Assembly (NCBI GenBank): GCA_035712345.1
Contig: DASTAY010000056.1
Location: forward strand, 1-64,000
From: VRUE01 sp035712345
GTDB taxonomy: Bacteria > Actinomycetota > Thermoleophilia > Solirubrobacterales > 70-9
DNA: 64,000 nt
Reading direction: 5' to 3'
A model generated the notes under the pieces. The model made no database searches. It was not told the DNA's origin and saw nothing but the letters and a program-made list of their open reading frames with translations. The position numbers and the translations under genes are program-made. Positions 1 to 8,866 of the stretch are shown here, one piece after another (the first letter of the stretch is position 1; each line of letters opens with the position of its first letter).

Positions 1-1
1 C

Positions 2-1027
2 GCCTACCTGCGCGACCGCATCGTCCTCGTCACCGGCGCCGGCGGCTCGATCGGCTCCGAGCTCTGCCGCCAGATCGCCCGCGTCGGCCCGCGCCTGCTG
101 GTGATGCTCGACCACGCCGAGGACAACCTCTTCGAGATCGAGCGCGAGATGCTCGACGAGCGCCACTTCTCCAACGTCGAGGCGGTGCTCGCGGACTGCA
201 AGGAGCCGCACCGGATGTTGGAGACGATGCAGCGCTTCAAGCCGAGCGTCGTCTTCCACGCCGCCGCCTACAAGCACGTGCCGCTGATGGAGGCCAACCC
301 GCTGGAGGCGGTGCGCAACAACGCGATCGCGACCCGGATCGCGGCCGATACCGCGGCCGCCTCCGACGTCGAGCGCTTCGTCCTCGTCTCGACCGACAAG
401 GCGGTCAACCCGCAGACGGTGATGGGCGCCTCCAAGGCGATGGCCGAGTGGATCGTCGAGGCCGCGGCCCACAAGCATCCGGGGACGCGCTTCGCCAGCG
501 TCCGCTTCGGCAACGTGCTCGCCTCCTCGGGCAGCGTCGTGCCGATCTTTCGCGGCCAGATCGAGCGGGGCGGGCCGGTCACCGTCACCCACCCGGAGAT
601 GACCCGCTACTTCATGACGATCCCCGAGGCGGTCCAGCTGGTCATCCGCGCCGGTGACATCGGCGGCGGCCGCGGCGAGGTCTTCGTCCTCGACATGGGC
701 GAGCCGGTGAAGATCGTCGACCTGGCGACCAACATGATCCGCCTCGCGGGCTACGAGCCGGGAGCGGAGATCGCGATCGAGTTCACCCATCCGCGCCCGG
801 GGGAGAAGCTGCACGAGGAGCTGTTCGGGCGGGGCGAGGAGCTGCACCCGACGGCTGCCAAGAGGATCCACCGGGCGGTCCGCGAGGCCCCCCTGGACCC
901 GGACTGGGTCGAGTCGACGCTGAATTCGCTCGAGCACCTGGTGATGGCCGGGGACGAGGCTAATCTGGCCGAGCGAGTCGTGACGCTGATCACGAGCCCC
1001 GGCGGGGACGCGGCGACGGTCGGCTAG
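2..1027 (+). CDS. Nucleotide-sugar 4,6-dehydratase (CapD/FlaA1/WbpM class), 5' end outside window
   Basis: Extended SDR enzyme of the class that dehydrates UDP-GlcNAc-type sugars to 4-keto-6-deoxy sugars, the first step to modified surface sugars. The 341 visible residues open with the Rossmann motif TGAGGSIGSE (visible residues 11-20). The catalytic segment contains STDKAVN and MGASK; the Tyr of the usual YxxxK is Met (M141, K145), a replacement known in the large membrane-anchored members of this class. The true start lies before base 1, so an N-terminal membrane region cannot be checked. It heads a same-strand polysaccharide locus. The exact substrate is inferred, not shown. Confidence 0.88.
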   Translation, partial: AYLRDRIVLVTGAGGSIGSELCRQIARVGPRLLVMLDHAEDNLFEIEREMLDERHFSNVEAVLADCKEPHRMLETMQRFKPSVVFHAAAYKHVPLMEANPLEAVRNNAIATRIAADTAAASDVERFVLVSTDKAVNPQTVMGASKAMAEWIVEAAAHKHPGTRFASVRFGNVLASSGSVVPIFRGQIERGGPVTVTHPEMTRYFMTIPEAVQLVIRAGDIGGGRGEVFVLDMGEPVKIVDLATNMIRLAGYEPGAEIAIEFTHPRPGEKLHEELFGRGEELHPTAAKRIHRAVREAPLDPDWVESTLNSLEHLVMAGDEANLAERVVTLITSPGGDAATVG

Positions 1028-1078
1028 AGGTCCCACGGCTCCCCCGGCGGCCTCAACGGATAGCCTCTCGCAGCCAAC

Positions 1079-1873
1079 TTGGAGCTGATCAAAGAAATCG
1101 GTGCCTACGCCGGCCTGGTCGCATTCCTGGGACTGGCCGTGCTCGCCCTGCTCTCCTTCGCGCAAGGGCGCGACATCCGCCGCCTGCGCGAGTGGGCCGG
1201 CTCGGCGCCCGAGCGCGACGCCGATCGCAAGGAGTCGACATCGGCGGCGGCGGCGGAGCGAGCCGGGGAGATGCGCAAGCTGGAAGAGGCCCGCGAGGCC
1301 GAGCGCCGCGCCGCCGACCTGCGCGAGCAGCGCCGCGAGCGCCGCGAGGCGGGGCTGCCCGAACTGACCCGCAGCGAGCGCCTGCGCGAGCGCTTCGGCG
1401 GCGGCGAGGGGGGTGGGGGCGGCGGCTTCGGCGCGCGCCTCGGCGACCCCCGCTACCTGGTCGGGCTCTTCGTCGTCCTGGTCCTGATCGGCGGCGGCAT
1501 CGCCTACGCCGTGACCCAGGGCGGCGACGAAGAATCGAGCGGCAAGGCGGGCAGGCACACCGCCAAGGCGCTCAACCCGAGCGAAATCGAGGTAACCGTT
1601 CTCAACGGCACCGCCGTCGACGGGCTGGCCGGCACCTATGGCAACAAGGTCGAGCAGCACGGTTTCCAGCTCGGCGCGGTCAGCAACAGCCGCTCGAGCT
1701 TCGCCGAAAGCGTCGTCATGTTCAAGCCGGGCGAAGGGCGCGCGGCGCACCGCGTGGCAGACGCGCTGGCGATCTCGAAGGTTCGGCCGATGACCGAGGA
1801 AATCGCCTCGCTCGGGGCCGGCGCCACGGTCGCGGTCGTGATCGGCGAGGACAATGCCTCGTCGGCGGGCTAG
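1079..1873 (+). CDS. Two-TM membrane protein with C-terminal LytR_C domain
   Basis: 264 residues. A membrane helix (about 10-28) is followed by a charged Arg/Glu/Ala-rich stretch (30-108) likely to be helical or coiled coil, a Gly-rich hinge, a second membrane helix (126-147) and a LytR_C-like domain (169-257) starting with the strand EVTVLNGT. LytR_C domains often end LCP wall-polymer ligases, but no LCP catalytic domain is present, so an accessory envelope role is inferred. The start is TTG; no better in-frame start lies nearby. Its end overlaps the next gene by 20 bases, suggesting co-translation. Confidence 0.75.
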   Translation: MELIKEIGAYAGLVAFLGLAVLALLSFAQGRDIRRLREWAGSAPERDADRKESTSAAAAERAGEMRKLEEAREAERRAADLREQRRERREAGLPELTRSERLRERFGGGEGGGGGGFGARLGDPRYLVGLFVVLVLIGGGIAYAVTQGGDEESSGKAGRHTAKALNPSEIEVTVLNGTAVDGLAGTYGNKVEQHGFQLGAVSNSRSSFAESVVMFKPGEGRAAHRVADALAISKVRPMTEEIASLGAGATVAVVIGEDNASSAG

Positions 1874-2345
1874 CCTCGGCGCGATCGTCTTCGCCCTGCT
1901 CGTCCTCGCCACGATCGCGGCATTTGCCTGGTCGCAGCGACTCAAGCGCGACCCGCTCGTGCTCGACCGGGTCAGCTTCCGCCCCGTCCCCTATCTCAAG
2001 GGGACGCCGCCCCCGCGGGCCTTCACGCCGGGCGGCTGCAACTTCAACCGCATGCGGATCCGCTTTCGCACGACCGTCTCCGACAGGGGCGACGTCCAGG
2101 TGGTCGAGCCAGGCGGCAGGTTGGTCGTCACGCTCGCTCGCGGCGCCTTTCTCAAGCGCTACAGCTTCCACACCTTCTACTGGGACGGCCGCACCCGCAA
2201 CGACGGCACCGCCCCGCCCGGGCGCTACAAGCTGCGCGTCAAGCTGCTCGCCCAGGACCGCACGCTCGTGCCGGGCGGCGTGATGCGCCTGCACCGCCCT
2301 GCGAGCCCGGCGCAGGCATGCAAGCGCGCGGAGGCCGTGAGATGA
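1854..2345 (+). CDS. Membrane-anchored protein with FlgD-like Ig fold, function unknown
   Basis: 163 residues with one N-terminal membrane segment (about 7-26) after a basic start (MPRRR), so the rest is probably outside the membrane. The C-terminal half contains WDGRTRNDGTAPPGRYKL, the pattern of FlgD-type Ig-like domains, which are beta-sandwich modules rather than enzymes. The ATG lies inside the preceding LytR_C gene, so the two are likely translated together. A hairpin element follows the stop codon. No specific function can be given; a structural role in envelope or polysaccharide export is a guess from the neighbours. Confidence 0.65.
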   Translation: MPRRRASLGAIVFALLVLATIAAFAWSQRLKRDPLVLDRVSFRPVPYLKGTPPPRAFTPGGCNFNRMRIRFRTTVSDRGDVQVVEPGGRLVVTLARGAFLKRYSFHTFYWDGRTRNDGTAPPGRYKLRVKLLAQDRTLVPGGVMRLHRPASPAQACKRAEAVR

Positions 2346-2350
2346 GTCGT

Positions 2351-2395
2351 CTGTGGCGACTTGGCCCCCCGAATTCGGGGGGTAACTCGCCACAG
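2351..2395. repeat. Hairpin element PE-4, copy 1
   Basis: A 45-bp imperfect palindrome with outer arms CTGTGGCGA/TCGCCACAG and an inner CCCCCCGAATTCGGGGGG stem. It sits between the FlgD-like protein and the O-antigen ligase. There is no U-tract, so it is not a typical terminator. The C-run/G-run core flanked by TTG and AA resembles the hairpin at 29484-29535, so the two are treated as one tentative family. Confidence 0.6.
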
Positions 2396-2415
2396 CCATC
2401 CAAAGCGAGGGGGCG

Positions 2416-4077
2416 GTGAGCGACCTGCTTGCGGCTGCGGGGACGCTGGCAGCGGCCGGGACGGCCGCTGCCGCCATCGTGCTCCCGGCCGGCCGCACCC
2501 GCGCGGTGGCCATACTGCTGGCGCTCGCCCTCTTCCCGCTCCTGATCCTCGGCGACCAGTGGCACTCGACCCAGATCGCCGACCTGCGCGAACACGCGAC
2601 CCGGCTCGTCGCGCTTGGCCTCGTCGGGCTCGTCGCCACCGTCGCGCTTGCGGCGGCCTTCCGGCGCTGGCCGATCCTGCTCCCGCTGGCGATCGTCGCC
2701 GCGCTCCCCTTCCGCATCCCCCTGCACGCCGGCGGCGACACCGCGAACCTGCTCGTCCCGCTCTATCTCGTGATCGCGGGGGGAGTGTTTGCTCTTGTCT
2801 CGCGCAGCTGGCCGGCAGACGTATCTCGGGCGGGTGGCGCCGTAGGGGGGACCGCCCCCGAGGACGCTTCAGCGACCGCAGGGGGCGGTGGGTCCCCTGT
2901 GGCGACAGGACCCGCCCGCTACTTACCCTGGGCCTTGGCCGGAGTGGTCGTCCTCTACGCGCTGCAGACGCTGTACTCCCCAGATTTCTCGAAAAGCCTC
3001 CAGAACGTGTGCTTCTTCTTCGTGCCGTTCTCGCTGGTGTACGCGCTGCTGCACGACGTCACCTGGAGCAAAAAGCTTCTGAAGCTCGTGTTGTGGGTCA
3101 TAGCTGTTGAGGCCGTGGCATTCGTCGCTGTCGGCACGGTCGAGTACGTCAGCCGTGAGCTGTTCTGGAACGACCAGGTCATCAGGTCGAACGAATTCCA
3201 CACGTACTTCCGCGTGAATTCGATCTTCTGGGACCCGAACATCTACGGGCGGTACTTGGCGCTCGTGATCGTGGTCGCGATGTCGGCGTTGCTGTGGGCC
3301 AAGGAGCGGTGGAAGCTGGCGTTGCTGACGGGCTTGGTTGCAGTCCTCTGGTTCGGACTGGTGCTCACTTTCTCGCAGTCGAGCTTTGCAGCGCTGCTCG
3401 CGGGACTGGCTGTGCTCGCCGCGCTGCGCTGGAGCCTGAAGTGGACGCTTGCTGCGGTTGGGGCCGGCGTCGTGCTGGCCATCGTCATCGTCCTCTTCTC
3501 CGGCGGCGCTTCCAAGCTCAGCCCGGACCGGCTCAACGTCGACACCGGCGGCCGCACGAATTTGGTCTCAGGTGGCGTAACCATGTTCGGCCAGCGCCCG
3601 ATCTGGGGCTACGGCGCCGGCGCCTTCCCAAAGGCCTACCGCGAACACATAGCGACCAAGAAGGCCCCGGTCTCCGTCTCCCACACCGAGCCGATCACCG
3701 TGGCAGCAGAGCAAGGCGTAATCGGCCTGGCGGCCTACGCAGCTCTCATCGCCGTTGCCTTGTGGACGATGGCAGCTGGGCTGTTCAGCTGGACGGCAGC
3801 TCGGGCGGGTGGCGCCGTAGGGGGGACCGCCCCCGAGGACGCTTCAGCGACCGCAGGGGGCGGTGGGTCCCCTGCGGCGACAGAACCCGCCCGCCAGGAC
3901 GCCCCAACAGAGTCGGCCCGCCTACACCTCATAGCCCGCGCCGCGGTCCTCGCCACCTTCGTAGCCCTCCTCGTCCACACGATGGCCTACGCAGGGTTCT
4001 ACGAGGACCCGATCGCCTGGGTCCTCATGGCCGCCGCAGCTTCCCTCGCGACCGTCCCGGTCCGCGACGCCACCTAG
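2416..4077 (+). CDS. O-antigen ligase/polymerase-family membrane protein (Wzy_C) with two in-frame repeat inserts
   Basis: 553 residues with roughly 10-12 membrane helices and the long extracytoplasmic loop typical of the O-antigen ligase (Wzy_C) family. That loop holds TGGRTNLVSGGVTMFGQRPI and the HTEPITVAAEQGVIGL region. Members polymerise or transfer lipid-linked glycans outside the membrane. The start is GTG. Two copies of a 94-bp palindromic element are embedded in frame (residues about 137-168 and 462-493); each adds a Gly/Ala-rich stretch (AGGAVGGTAPEDASATAGGG) in a loop between membrane helices without breaking the frame. The flippase follows 9 bases downstream, so the two are probably co-expressed. 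Confidence 0.85.
   Translation: MSDLLAAAGTLAAAGTAAAAIVLPAGRTRAVAILLALALFPLLILGDQWHSTQIADLREHATRLVALGLVGLVATVALAAAFRRWPILLPLAIVAALPFRIPLHAGGDTANLLVPLYLVIAGGVFALVSRSWPADVSRAGGAVGGTAPEDASATAGGGGSPVATGPARYLPWALAGVVVLYALQTLYSPDFSKSLQNVCFFFVPFSLVYALLHDVTWSKKLLKLVLWVIAVEAVAFVAVGTVEYVSRELFWNDQVIRSNEFHTYFRVNSIFWDPNIYGRYLALVIVVAMSALLWAKERWKLALLTGLVAVLWFGLVLTFSQSSFAALLAGLAVLAALRWSLKWTLAAVGAGVVLAIVIVLFSGGASKLSPDRLNVDTGGRTNLVSGGVTMFGQRPIWGYGAGAFPKAYREHIATKKAPVSVSHTEPITVAAEQGVIGLAAYAALIAVALWTMAAGLFSWTAARAGGAVGGTAPEDASATAGGGGSPAATEPARQDAPTESARLHLIARAAVLATFVALLVHTMAYAGFYEDPIAWVLMAAAASLATVPVRDAT
2826..2919 (+). repeat. Palindromic element PE-2, copy 1 (in frame in O-antigen ligase)
   Basis: 94-bp element matching the copy at 3801-3894 at 92 of 94 positions by eye. 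It folds on itself: outer arms GCGGGT/ACCCGC, inner GGACCGCCCCC pairing with GGGGGCGGTGGGTCC, and a small CGCTTCAGCG tip. It is translated as a loop between membrane segments. Confidence 0.9.
3801..3894 (+). repeat. Palindromic element PE-2, copy 2 (in frame in O-antigen ligase)
   Basis: Second copy in the same gene, same orientation, exactly 975 bases (325 codons) after copy 1, so both are read in the same frame. The two differences from copy 1 are near the 3' end of the element. Confidence 0.9.
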
Positions 4078-4086
4078 GCTCAACGC

Positions 4087-5619
4087 GTGTCGGGCTATCT
4101 CCGCCGCCTCGCGACGACCGGCGCCGCCTACACCGCGGCGAGCATCCTCTCGAAGCTGATCGCGGTCGCGCTGCTGCCGCTCTACACGCGCTACCTGACC
4201 CCCGCCGACTACGGCGCCGCCGAGGTCATGTTCGCCGCCGTCGTCTCGGCCAGCATCGTCGTCCGCGCCGGCATGATCGAGGCGCTGCTGCGCTTCTACT
4301 ACAAGAAGGACGAGGATCCCGCCGAGGTCGTCGCCTCCTCCTTCGCGGCGCTCTTCTGGCTCTCGACCGTCGCGGCGCTGATCGCGCTGCCATTCGCCGG
4401 GCCGATCTCCGAAGCCCTGCTCGATCGCTCCGCACCCGACCTCGCCCGCATCTCGATCGGCGGCCTCTGGGTGCTGACCATGGTCGAGTACCTGCTCACC
4501 CTGTTCCGGCTCGAGGAACGCGCCCGCGCCTACTTCCTAACCACGATCGTCAACGTGCTCGCCGCGATCGGCCTCACCGTCGTGCTCGTCGTCGGTCGCG
4601 ACGAGGGCGCCCGCGGCCTGCTGCTCGGCAGCTACGTCAGCGGCGCGGCCGTGGCCCTCGGCCTGATCGTCACCCAGTGGCGCCGCCTCTCGCTGCGGAT
4701 CGACCGGCCGCTGTTGCGCCGCATGACCCGCTTCGGCCTGCCGACGATGCCGGCCGAGCTCTCGCTCTACCTGCTCAACTTCGTCGACCGGATCGTCATC
4801 GTCCGCTCCGCCGGGCTGGCCGAGGCGGGGCTCTACTCGCTGGCGGTCAAGTTCGCGCAGGCGGTCAACGTCCTCGTCCGTGGCTTCCAGCTCGCCTGGC
4901 CGCCGCTGGCGTACTCGATCCGCGACGACGGCGAGGCGAGGCGCGCCTACGCCGCGATCGTCACCTGGTTCGTCGCCGGCTGCGCCTTCGTCGTCACCGG
5001 CATGTGGCTCTTCTCGCGCTGGATCGTCCGCCTCCTCGCCGCGCCGCAGTTCTTCGACTCCTACGAAGCGATCGGCCTGATCGCCACCGGCGTCACCCTC
5101 TACGCCCTCTACATGGTCCTCGTCGTGATCCTCGGCAGAACCGGCCGCACCGAGTTCAACTTCCCCGCGACGATCGCCGCCCTGATCGCCAACCTCGCCC
5201 TCAACATCGCGCTCGTCCCGCCGCTCGGAATCGTCGGCGCCGGCCTCGCCCTGGTCGCCTCCTACGTGGTGGTTGTCGGCCTGATGTACGTCTTCACCCA
5301 GCGCCTCTTCCCCGTCCCATACGAGTGGTCCCGCCTGGCCCGAGTCGTGCTGGTCACCGCCGCGCTCGTCCTCTTCGGCGAATTCCTGCTCCCCACCAGC
5401 GGCGCCGTCGGCCTTCTGGCCCGCATCGCGCTCTGGCTCGTCTATCCGGCGCTTCTCCTCCTCAGCGGTTTCTTCACCGAGGAGGAGCGCGGCTGGCTCA
5501 GGCATCTGCGCCACCCCGCCGAGCTCTTGCAGACCGTCCGCGTCACCCCTGCCGCGGTCGACGGCCAGATCCCGGAGGTCTACGAGGCGGAGCGCATCGA
5601 CGAGGACTCCCGCCTATAG
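4087..5619 (+). CDS. Polysaccharide flippase (Wzx/MVF-type oligosaccharide exporter)
   Basis: 510 residues with about 12-14 hydrophobic segments across the whole length, starting with the family-like TTGAAYTAASILSKLIAVAL and continuing LYTRYLTPADYG. This is the N-terminal signature of polysaccharide exporters of the MOP superfamily, which move lipid-linked oligosaccharides across the membrane. The GTG start lies 9 bases after the ligase gene. Its 3' end overlaps the convergent glycosyltransferase gene by 6 bases. Together with the ligase and priming transferase it forms the core of a Wzx/Wzy-type assembly route; the exported glycan is unknown. Confidence 0.88.
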   Translation: MSGYLRRLATTGAAYTAASILSKLIAVALLPLYTRYLTPADYGAAEVMFAAVVSASIVVRAGMIEALLRFYYKKDEDPAEVVASSFAALFWLSTVAALIALPFAGPISEALLDRSAPDLARISIGGLWVLTMVEYLLTLFRLEERARAYFLTTIVNVLAAIGLTVVLVVGRDEGARGLLLGSYVSGAAVALGLIVTQWRRLSLRIDRPLLRRMTRFGLPTMPAELSLYLLNFVDRIVIVRSAGLAEAGLYSLAVKFAQAVNVLVRGFQLAWPPLAYSIRDDGEARRAYAAIVTWFVAGCAFVVTGMWLFSRWIVRLLAAPQFFDSYEAIGLIATGVTLYALYMVLVVILGRTGRTEFNFPATIAALIANLALNIALVPPLGIVGAGLALVASYVVVVGLMYVFTQRLFPVPYEWSRLARVVLVTAALVLFGEFLLPTSGAVGLLARIALWLVYPALLLLSGFFTEEERGWLRHLRHPAELLQTVRVTPAAVDGQIPEVYEAERIDEDSRL

Positions 5620-6555
5620 GTGAGGCCCTTCCCGGGAGGCCCGGTCCCTCAGGCTTTGACCCCGACCGGGGAACAGAGCCTGACGCGCATGCGCCCACAT
5701 GATCCGGGCAGAGCGCCCGGGCGTGACGGTTGCGACGGCGGCACGCACCGCGTACGGCCAGGCGGTGAGGAAGCGGACGGCGACAGCCGCCCCTCGCCCG
5801 TGGTGCTTGCGCATGTAGAGGTCGCGGTTGCGGTGGAATTCGACGATCCGGGGGAGGCCGGCGGCGAGGTCGGTCGAGAGCTGGTCGTGGTGGATCGCCC
5901 GGGCGGCGGGGACGAAGAGGGTGCGCCAGCCGCCCTCGGCTAGCCGCTTGCAGAAGTCGCACTCGTCGTAGTAGACGAAGAAGGCGGGGTCCAGGTAGCC
6001 GACCTGCTGCCCTGCCTCCCGCCGCACCATCAAGGCGCTCGACTGCGCCCAATCGACCGGGCGGGTCGCCCCGCCCTTGCTCTGCACGGTGAGCAGCCGG
6101 TGTAGGAAGAGCGCCCCGGCCAGCGCCGTGCCCACCGCGGGGAAGCGCCAGGCGCAGGGGACCGGCTTGCCGCTGGAGTCGAGCAACTGCGCCGCGGCCG
6201 CGCCCGCGCGCGGGTTCGCGTCGAGCGCCTCGATCAGCGCCTCGACCGCGCCTGGTTGCAGCTCGGAGTCCTCGTTGAGCAGCAGGCAGTAGCGCCCCCT
6301 GGCCTCGCGCATCAGCCGGGAGTCGTTGGCCGCCTTGCCCTCGCGTCGCTCCAGGGCGAGCAGTCGGATGTCGCCGCCCCGCGCCCGCACGGCCTCGGCC
6401 GAGCCGTCGCTGGAGGCGTTGTCGAGGACGAGGACCTCGCGCTCGACCTCGTCCGGGTGGACGCGCTCGATCGCGTCGAGGCAGGCGAGCAGATCGTCGC
6501 GGCCGTTCGTGTTCACGACGCAGTAGGAGAGCGCGGGCTGCACGGCGGTCACCAT
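5614..6555 (-). CDS. Family 2 glycosyltransferase (rhamnosyltransferase-like)
   Basis: 313 residues with a GT-A fold: N-terminal CVVNTNGRDDL, then LVLDNASSDGS, the metal-site region LLLNEDSEL (NED in place of DxD, common in this group), and YYDECDFCKRLAEGGW, typical of rhamnosyl- and galactofuranosyl-type transferases. A basic C-terminal helix (MRKHHGRG) may hold it at the membrane face. The only gene of this locus on the minus strand, it starts 11 bases from the start of the divergent GT4 gene, so both promoters must lie in that gap or inside the genes. Donor and acceptor are unknown. Confidence 0.85.
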   Translation of the reverse strand: MVTAVQPALSYCVVNTNGRDDLLACLDAIERVHPDEVEREVLVLDNASSDGSAEAVRARGGDIRLLALERREGKAANDSRLMREARGRYCLLLNEDSELQPGAVEALIEALDANPRAGAAAAQLLDSSGKPVPCAWRFPAVGTALAGALFLHRLLTVQSKGGATRPVDWAQSSALMVRREAGQQVGYLDPAFFVYYDECDFCKRLAEGGWRTLFVPAARAIHHDQLSTDLAAGLPRIVEFHRNRDLYMRKHHGRGAAVAVRFLTAWPYAVRAAVATVTPGRSARIMWAHARQALFPGRGQSLRDRASREGPHL

Positions 6556-6566
6556 AATCGCCCGCT

Positions 6567-7694
6567 ATGCAGGACCCGATTCGCGTGCAGCTGGTCGACG
6601 CCTCGGCCTTCACGCCGCCCTACGACCGCGCCCTCGCCGCGGCGCTCGCCCGTGCCGGCGCCGACGTGGAGCTGTTGACCAGCCGCTTCCTCTACGGACC
6701 GGTGCCGGCGGCCGAGGGCTACCGCGTGCGCGAGTGCTTCTATCGACGCAGCGCCGCCCGCGGGCTCGACGCGCCCGGCCGGCGGGCCTTCAAGCTCGCG
6801 GAGCACCTGCCGGACATGGCGAGGCTGCGCCGGCTGGCCGGCGCCGACGTCATGCACTACCAGTGGCTCACGGTTCCCGCCCTGGACGCGTTGCTCCTGC
6901 CCCCGAGGCGCCCGCGCGTGATGACGGCGCACTACGTGCTGCCGCCGCGCCCGAGCCGCCGCGAGCTGACCGCAGCACGGCGGGCGTTTGGCGCGATGGA
7001 CGCGGTGATCGCCCACTCCGAGCACGGCGCACGGCGCCTGCGCGAGGTCGTCGGCATCGCCCCCGAGCGCGTCCACGTCATCCCCCACGGCGCCTTCGAC
7101 TACCTGAAGCGCCTCCCGGAGGAGAAGCCGCTGCCCGCCGAGCTGGCGAACGCCGAGGGCCCGGTGGTCCTCTTCTTCGGCCTGCTCCGGCCCTACAAGG
7201 GAATCGACACCCTGCTCGAGGCCTTCCGCCGCATCGAGGGCGCGGAGCTGTGGATCGTCGGCAACCCGCGCATGGACGTGGAGTCGCTCCGCCGCCTCGC
7301 GGCCGAGGCTCGCGGCCGGGTCCGGTTCCTGACCCGCTTCGTCGAGGACGCCGAGATCCCGGCGCTGATGCGTCGCGCCGACGTCGTCGTCCTGCCCTAC
7401 CGCGACGTCGAGCACAGCGGCGTGCTCTACGCGGCGCTGGCCTTCGGCAAGCCGCTGGTCCTCAGCGCCGTCGGCGGCTTCCCCGAGGTGGCCGAGCAGG
7501 GCGCCGCCCGCCTCGTCCCGCCTGAGGACCCGGCGGCACTCGCCGCCGCGCTGGAGGAGCTCGTGGGCGACGAGGCCGTGCGCAAGGAGCTCGGCGAGGC
7601 CGCGTCTCACGCCGCCACCGGCGCCTACTCGTGGGACGAGGCCGCCGGCCGGACGCTGGCGCTCTACGCAGAGCTGATCGGGGCCCGGCCGTGA
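6567..7694 (+). CDS. Family 4 glycosyltransferase (GT-B fold)
   Basis: 375 residues with two Rossmann-like halves. The N-terminal acceptor half includes DVMHYQWLTVPALDALLLP and TAHYVLPPR. The C-terminal nucleotide-sugar half includes GLLRPYKGIDTLLEAF and the late motif HSGVLYAALAFGKPLV followed by GGFPE. In this late motif the second Glu of the usual E-x7-E is replaced by Tyr, as in some cytosolic GT4 subgroups. The stop overlaps the next start as GTGA, pointing to tight coupling with the following GT2 gene. It probably adds a sugar to the lipid-linked repeat unit. Confidence 0.87.
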   Translation: MQDPIRVQLVDASAFTPPYDRALAAALARAGADVELLTSRFLYGPVPAAEGYRVRECFYRRSAARGLDAPGRRAFKLAEHLPDMARLRRLAGADVMHYQWLTVPALDALLLPPRRPRVMTAHYVLPPRPSRRELTAARRAFGAMDAVIAHSEHGARRLREVVGIAPERVHVIPHGAFDYLKRLPEEKPLPAELANAEGPVVLFFGLLRPYKGIDTLLEAFRRIEGAELWIVGNPRMDVESLRRLAAEARGRVRFLTRFVEDAEIPALMRRADVVVLPYRDVEHSGVLYAALAFGKPLVLSAVGGFPEVAEQGAARLVPPEDPAALAAALEELVGDEAVRKELGEAASHAATGAYSWDEAAGRTLALYAELIGARP

Positions 7695-8866
7695 TCGCGC
7701 TCGCGCTCGTCTTCTGGCTCTGCGTAGGCCTGATCGTCTATACCCACCTCGGCTACCCCCTGGTTCTTCTCGCGCTGACCCGGTTGCGGAACATGCTTGG
7801 CATGGCGGACGGGGGAGCCCGGTCGGATCGATCGCCGATCCCTTCCGGCCGGGCGGGAGCGGAGCACCTGCCGGTCGTGTCTCTGATCGTCGCCGCCTAC
7901 GACGAGGAGGATGTGATCGCGGCGAAGGTCGGGGGCGCGCTCGCGCTCGATTACCCGCGCGGGCGGCTCGAGCTGATCGTCGCCTCCGACGGCTCCGCCG
8001 ACGCCACCGTGGAGCGGGCCCGCGAGGCCGGCGCCGACCTCGTCCTCGACCTTCCCCGGGGCGGCAAGGTCGCCGCCCAGAACGCCGCCGCCGGGCGCGC
8101 CACGGGCGAGATCCTCGCCTTCTCGGACGCCAACAGCGCCTGGGCGCCCGATGCCCTCCGCCACCTGGTCGAGCCCTTCGCCGACCCCGCGGTCGGCTAC
8201 GCCTGCGGCCAGGTCCGCTTCCTCGACCCCGGCGGCGGCAACCTCGAGGGCTCCTACTGGCGCTACGAGATGGCGGTGCGCGAGCTCGAGTCCGGCCTTG
8301 CCGGAGTCACCGCCGGCAACGGGGCGATCTACGCCGTGCGCCGCAGCGCTTACATCCCGCTGCCCGCGGCCGGCAGCCACGACCTCTCCTTCCCCTTCCT
8401 GCTCGCCAAGCGCGGCAGCCGCTCGCTCTACGTGCCCCGGGCCCGCGCCGAGGAGAAGATGGTGCCGACGCTGGAGGGCGAGCTGGCCCGCAAGCGGCGG
8501 ATGATGGTCGGCATCTGGGACATCGTCGTCGGCGAAGGCATGCTGCGGCCGGGCGGCTACCCGTCGCTCTACGCCTTCGAGATCGCCTCGCATCGGTTGC
8601 TGCGCTACGCGAGCCCCTTCCTGCATCTGATCGTCCTGGCCGCGAACGTCGCCCTGCTCGGCGAGGGGCCGGTATATGCCGTGACCCTGGCGGCGCAGGC
8701 CGCCCTCCTCGCCGCGGCCCTGCTGAGCCGCGTCCTTCCGTTGGCGCCCCTGCGCGTTGCCCGCTACTACGTCTCGACCACCGCCTCGATCGCGCTCGGG
8801 CTCTGGGACCGGCTGCGCGCCGGCGCGCCGGTTGGGACCTGGGACAAGGCGGAAGGGACCAGGTGA
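7691..8866 (+). CDS. Membrane-bound family 2 glycosyltransferase
   Basis: 391 residues. The GTG at the GTGA overlap was preferred over an upstream in-frame ATG inside the previous gene because it begins directly with a membrane helix (ALALVFWLCVGLIVYTHLGY). A GT-A domain follows: SLIVAAYDEEDVI, LIVASDGSADAT, GGKVAAQNAAA, FSDANSAW, VTAGNGAIYAVRR and a RKRRMMVGIWD block like the product-binding motif of processive enzymes. Two or three C-terminal membrane helices end the protein. A small hairpin-forming stretch encodes the low-complexity link between the first helix and the catalytic domain. Substrates are unknown. Confidence 0.85.
   Translation: MIALALVFWLCVGLIVYTHLGYPLVLLALTRLRNMLGMADGGARSDRSPIPSGRAGAEHLPVVSLIVAAYDEEDVIAAKVGGALALDYPRGRLELIVASDGSADATVERAREAGADLVLDLPRGGKVAAQNAAAGRATGEILAFSDANSAWAPDALRHLVEPFADPAVGYACGQVRFLDPGGGNLEGSYWRYEMAVRELESGLAGVTAGNGAIYAVRRSAYIPLPAAGSHDLSFPFLLAKRGSRSLYVPRARAEEKMVPTLEGELARKRRMMVGIWDIVVGEGMLRPGGYPSLYAFEIASHRLLRYASPFLHLIVLAANVALLGEGPVYAVTLAAQAALLAAALLSRVLPLAPLRVARYYVSTTASIALGLWDRLRAGAPVGTWDKAEGTR
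7817..7854. repeat. Possible short palindromic insert inside GT2 gene
   Basis: GCCCGG/CCGGGC outer arms and GGATCG/CGATCC inner arms form a compact hairpin in the coding part that links the N-terminal helix to the GT-A domain. It is single-copy in this window and could be chance in GC-rich DNA. Confidence 0.3.
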
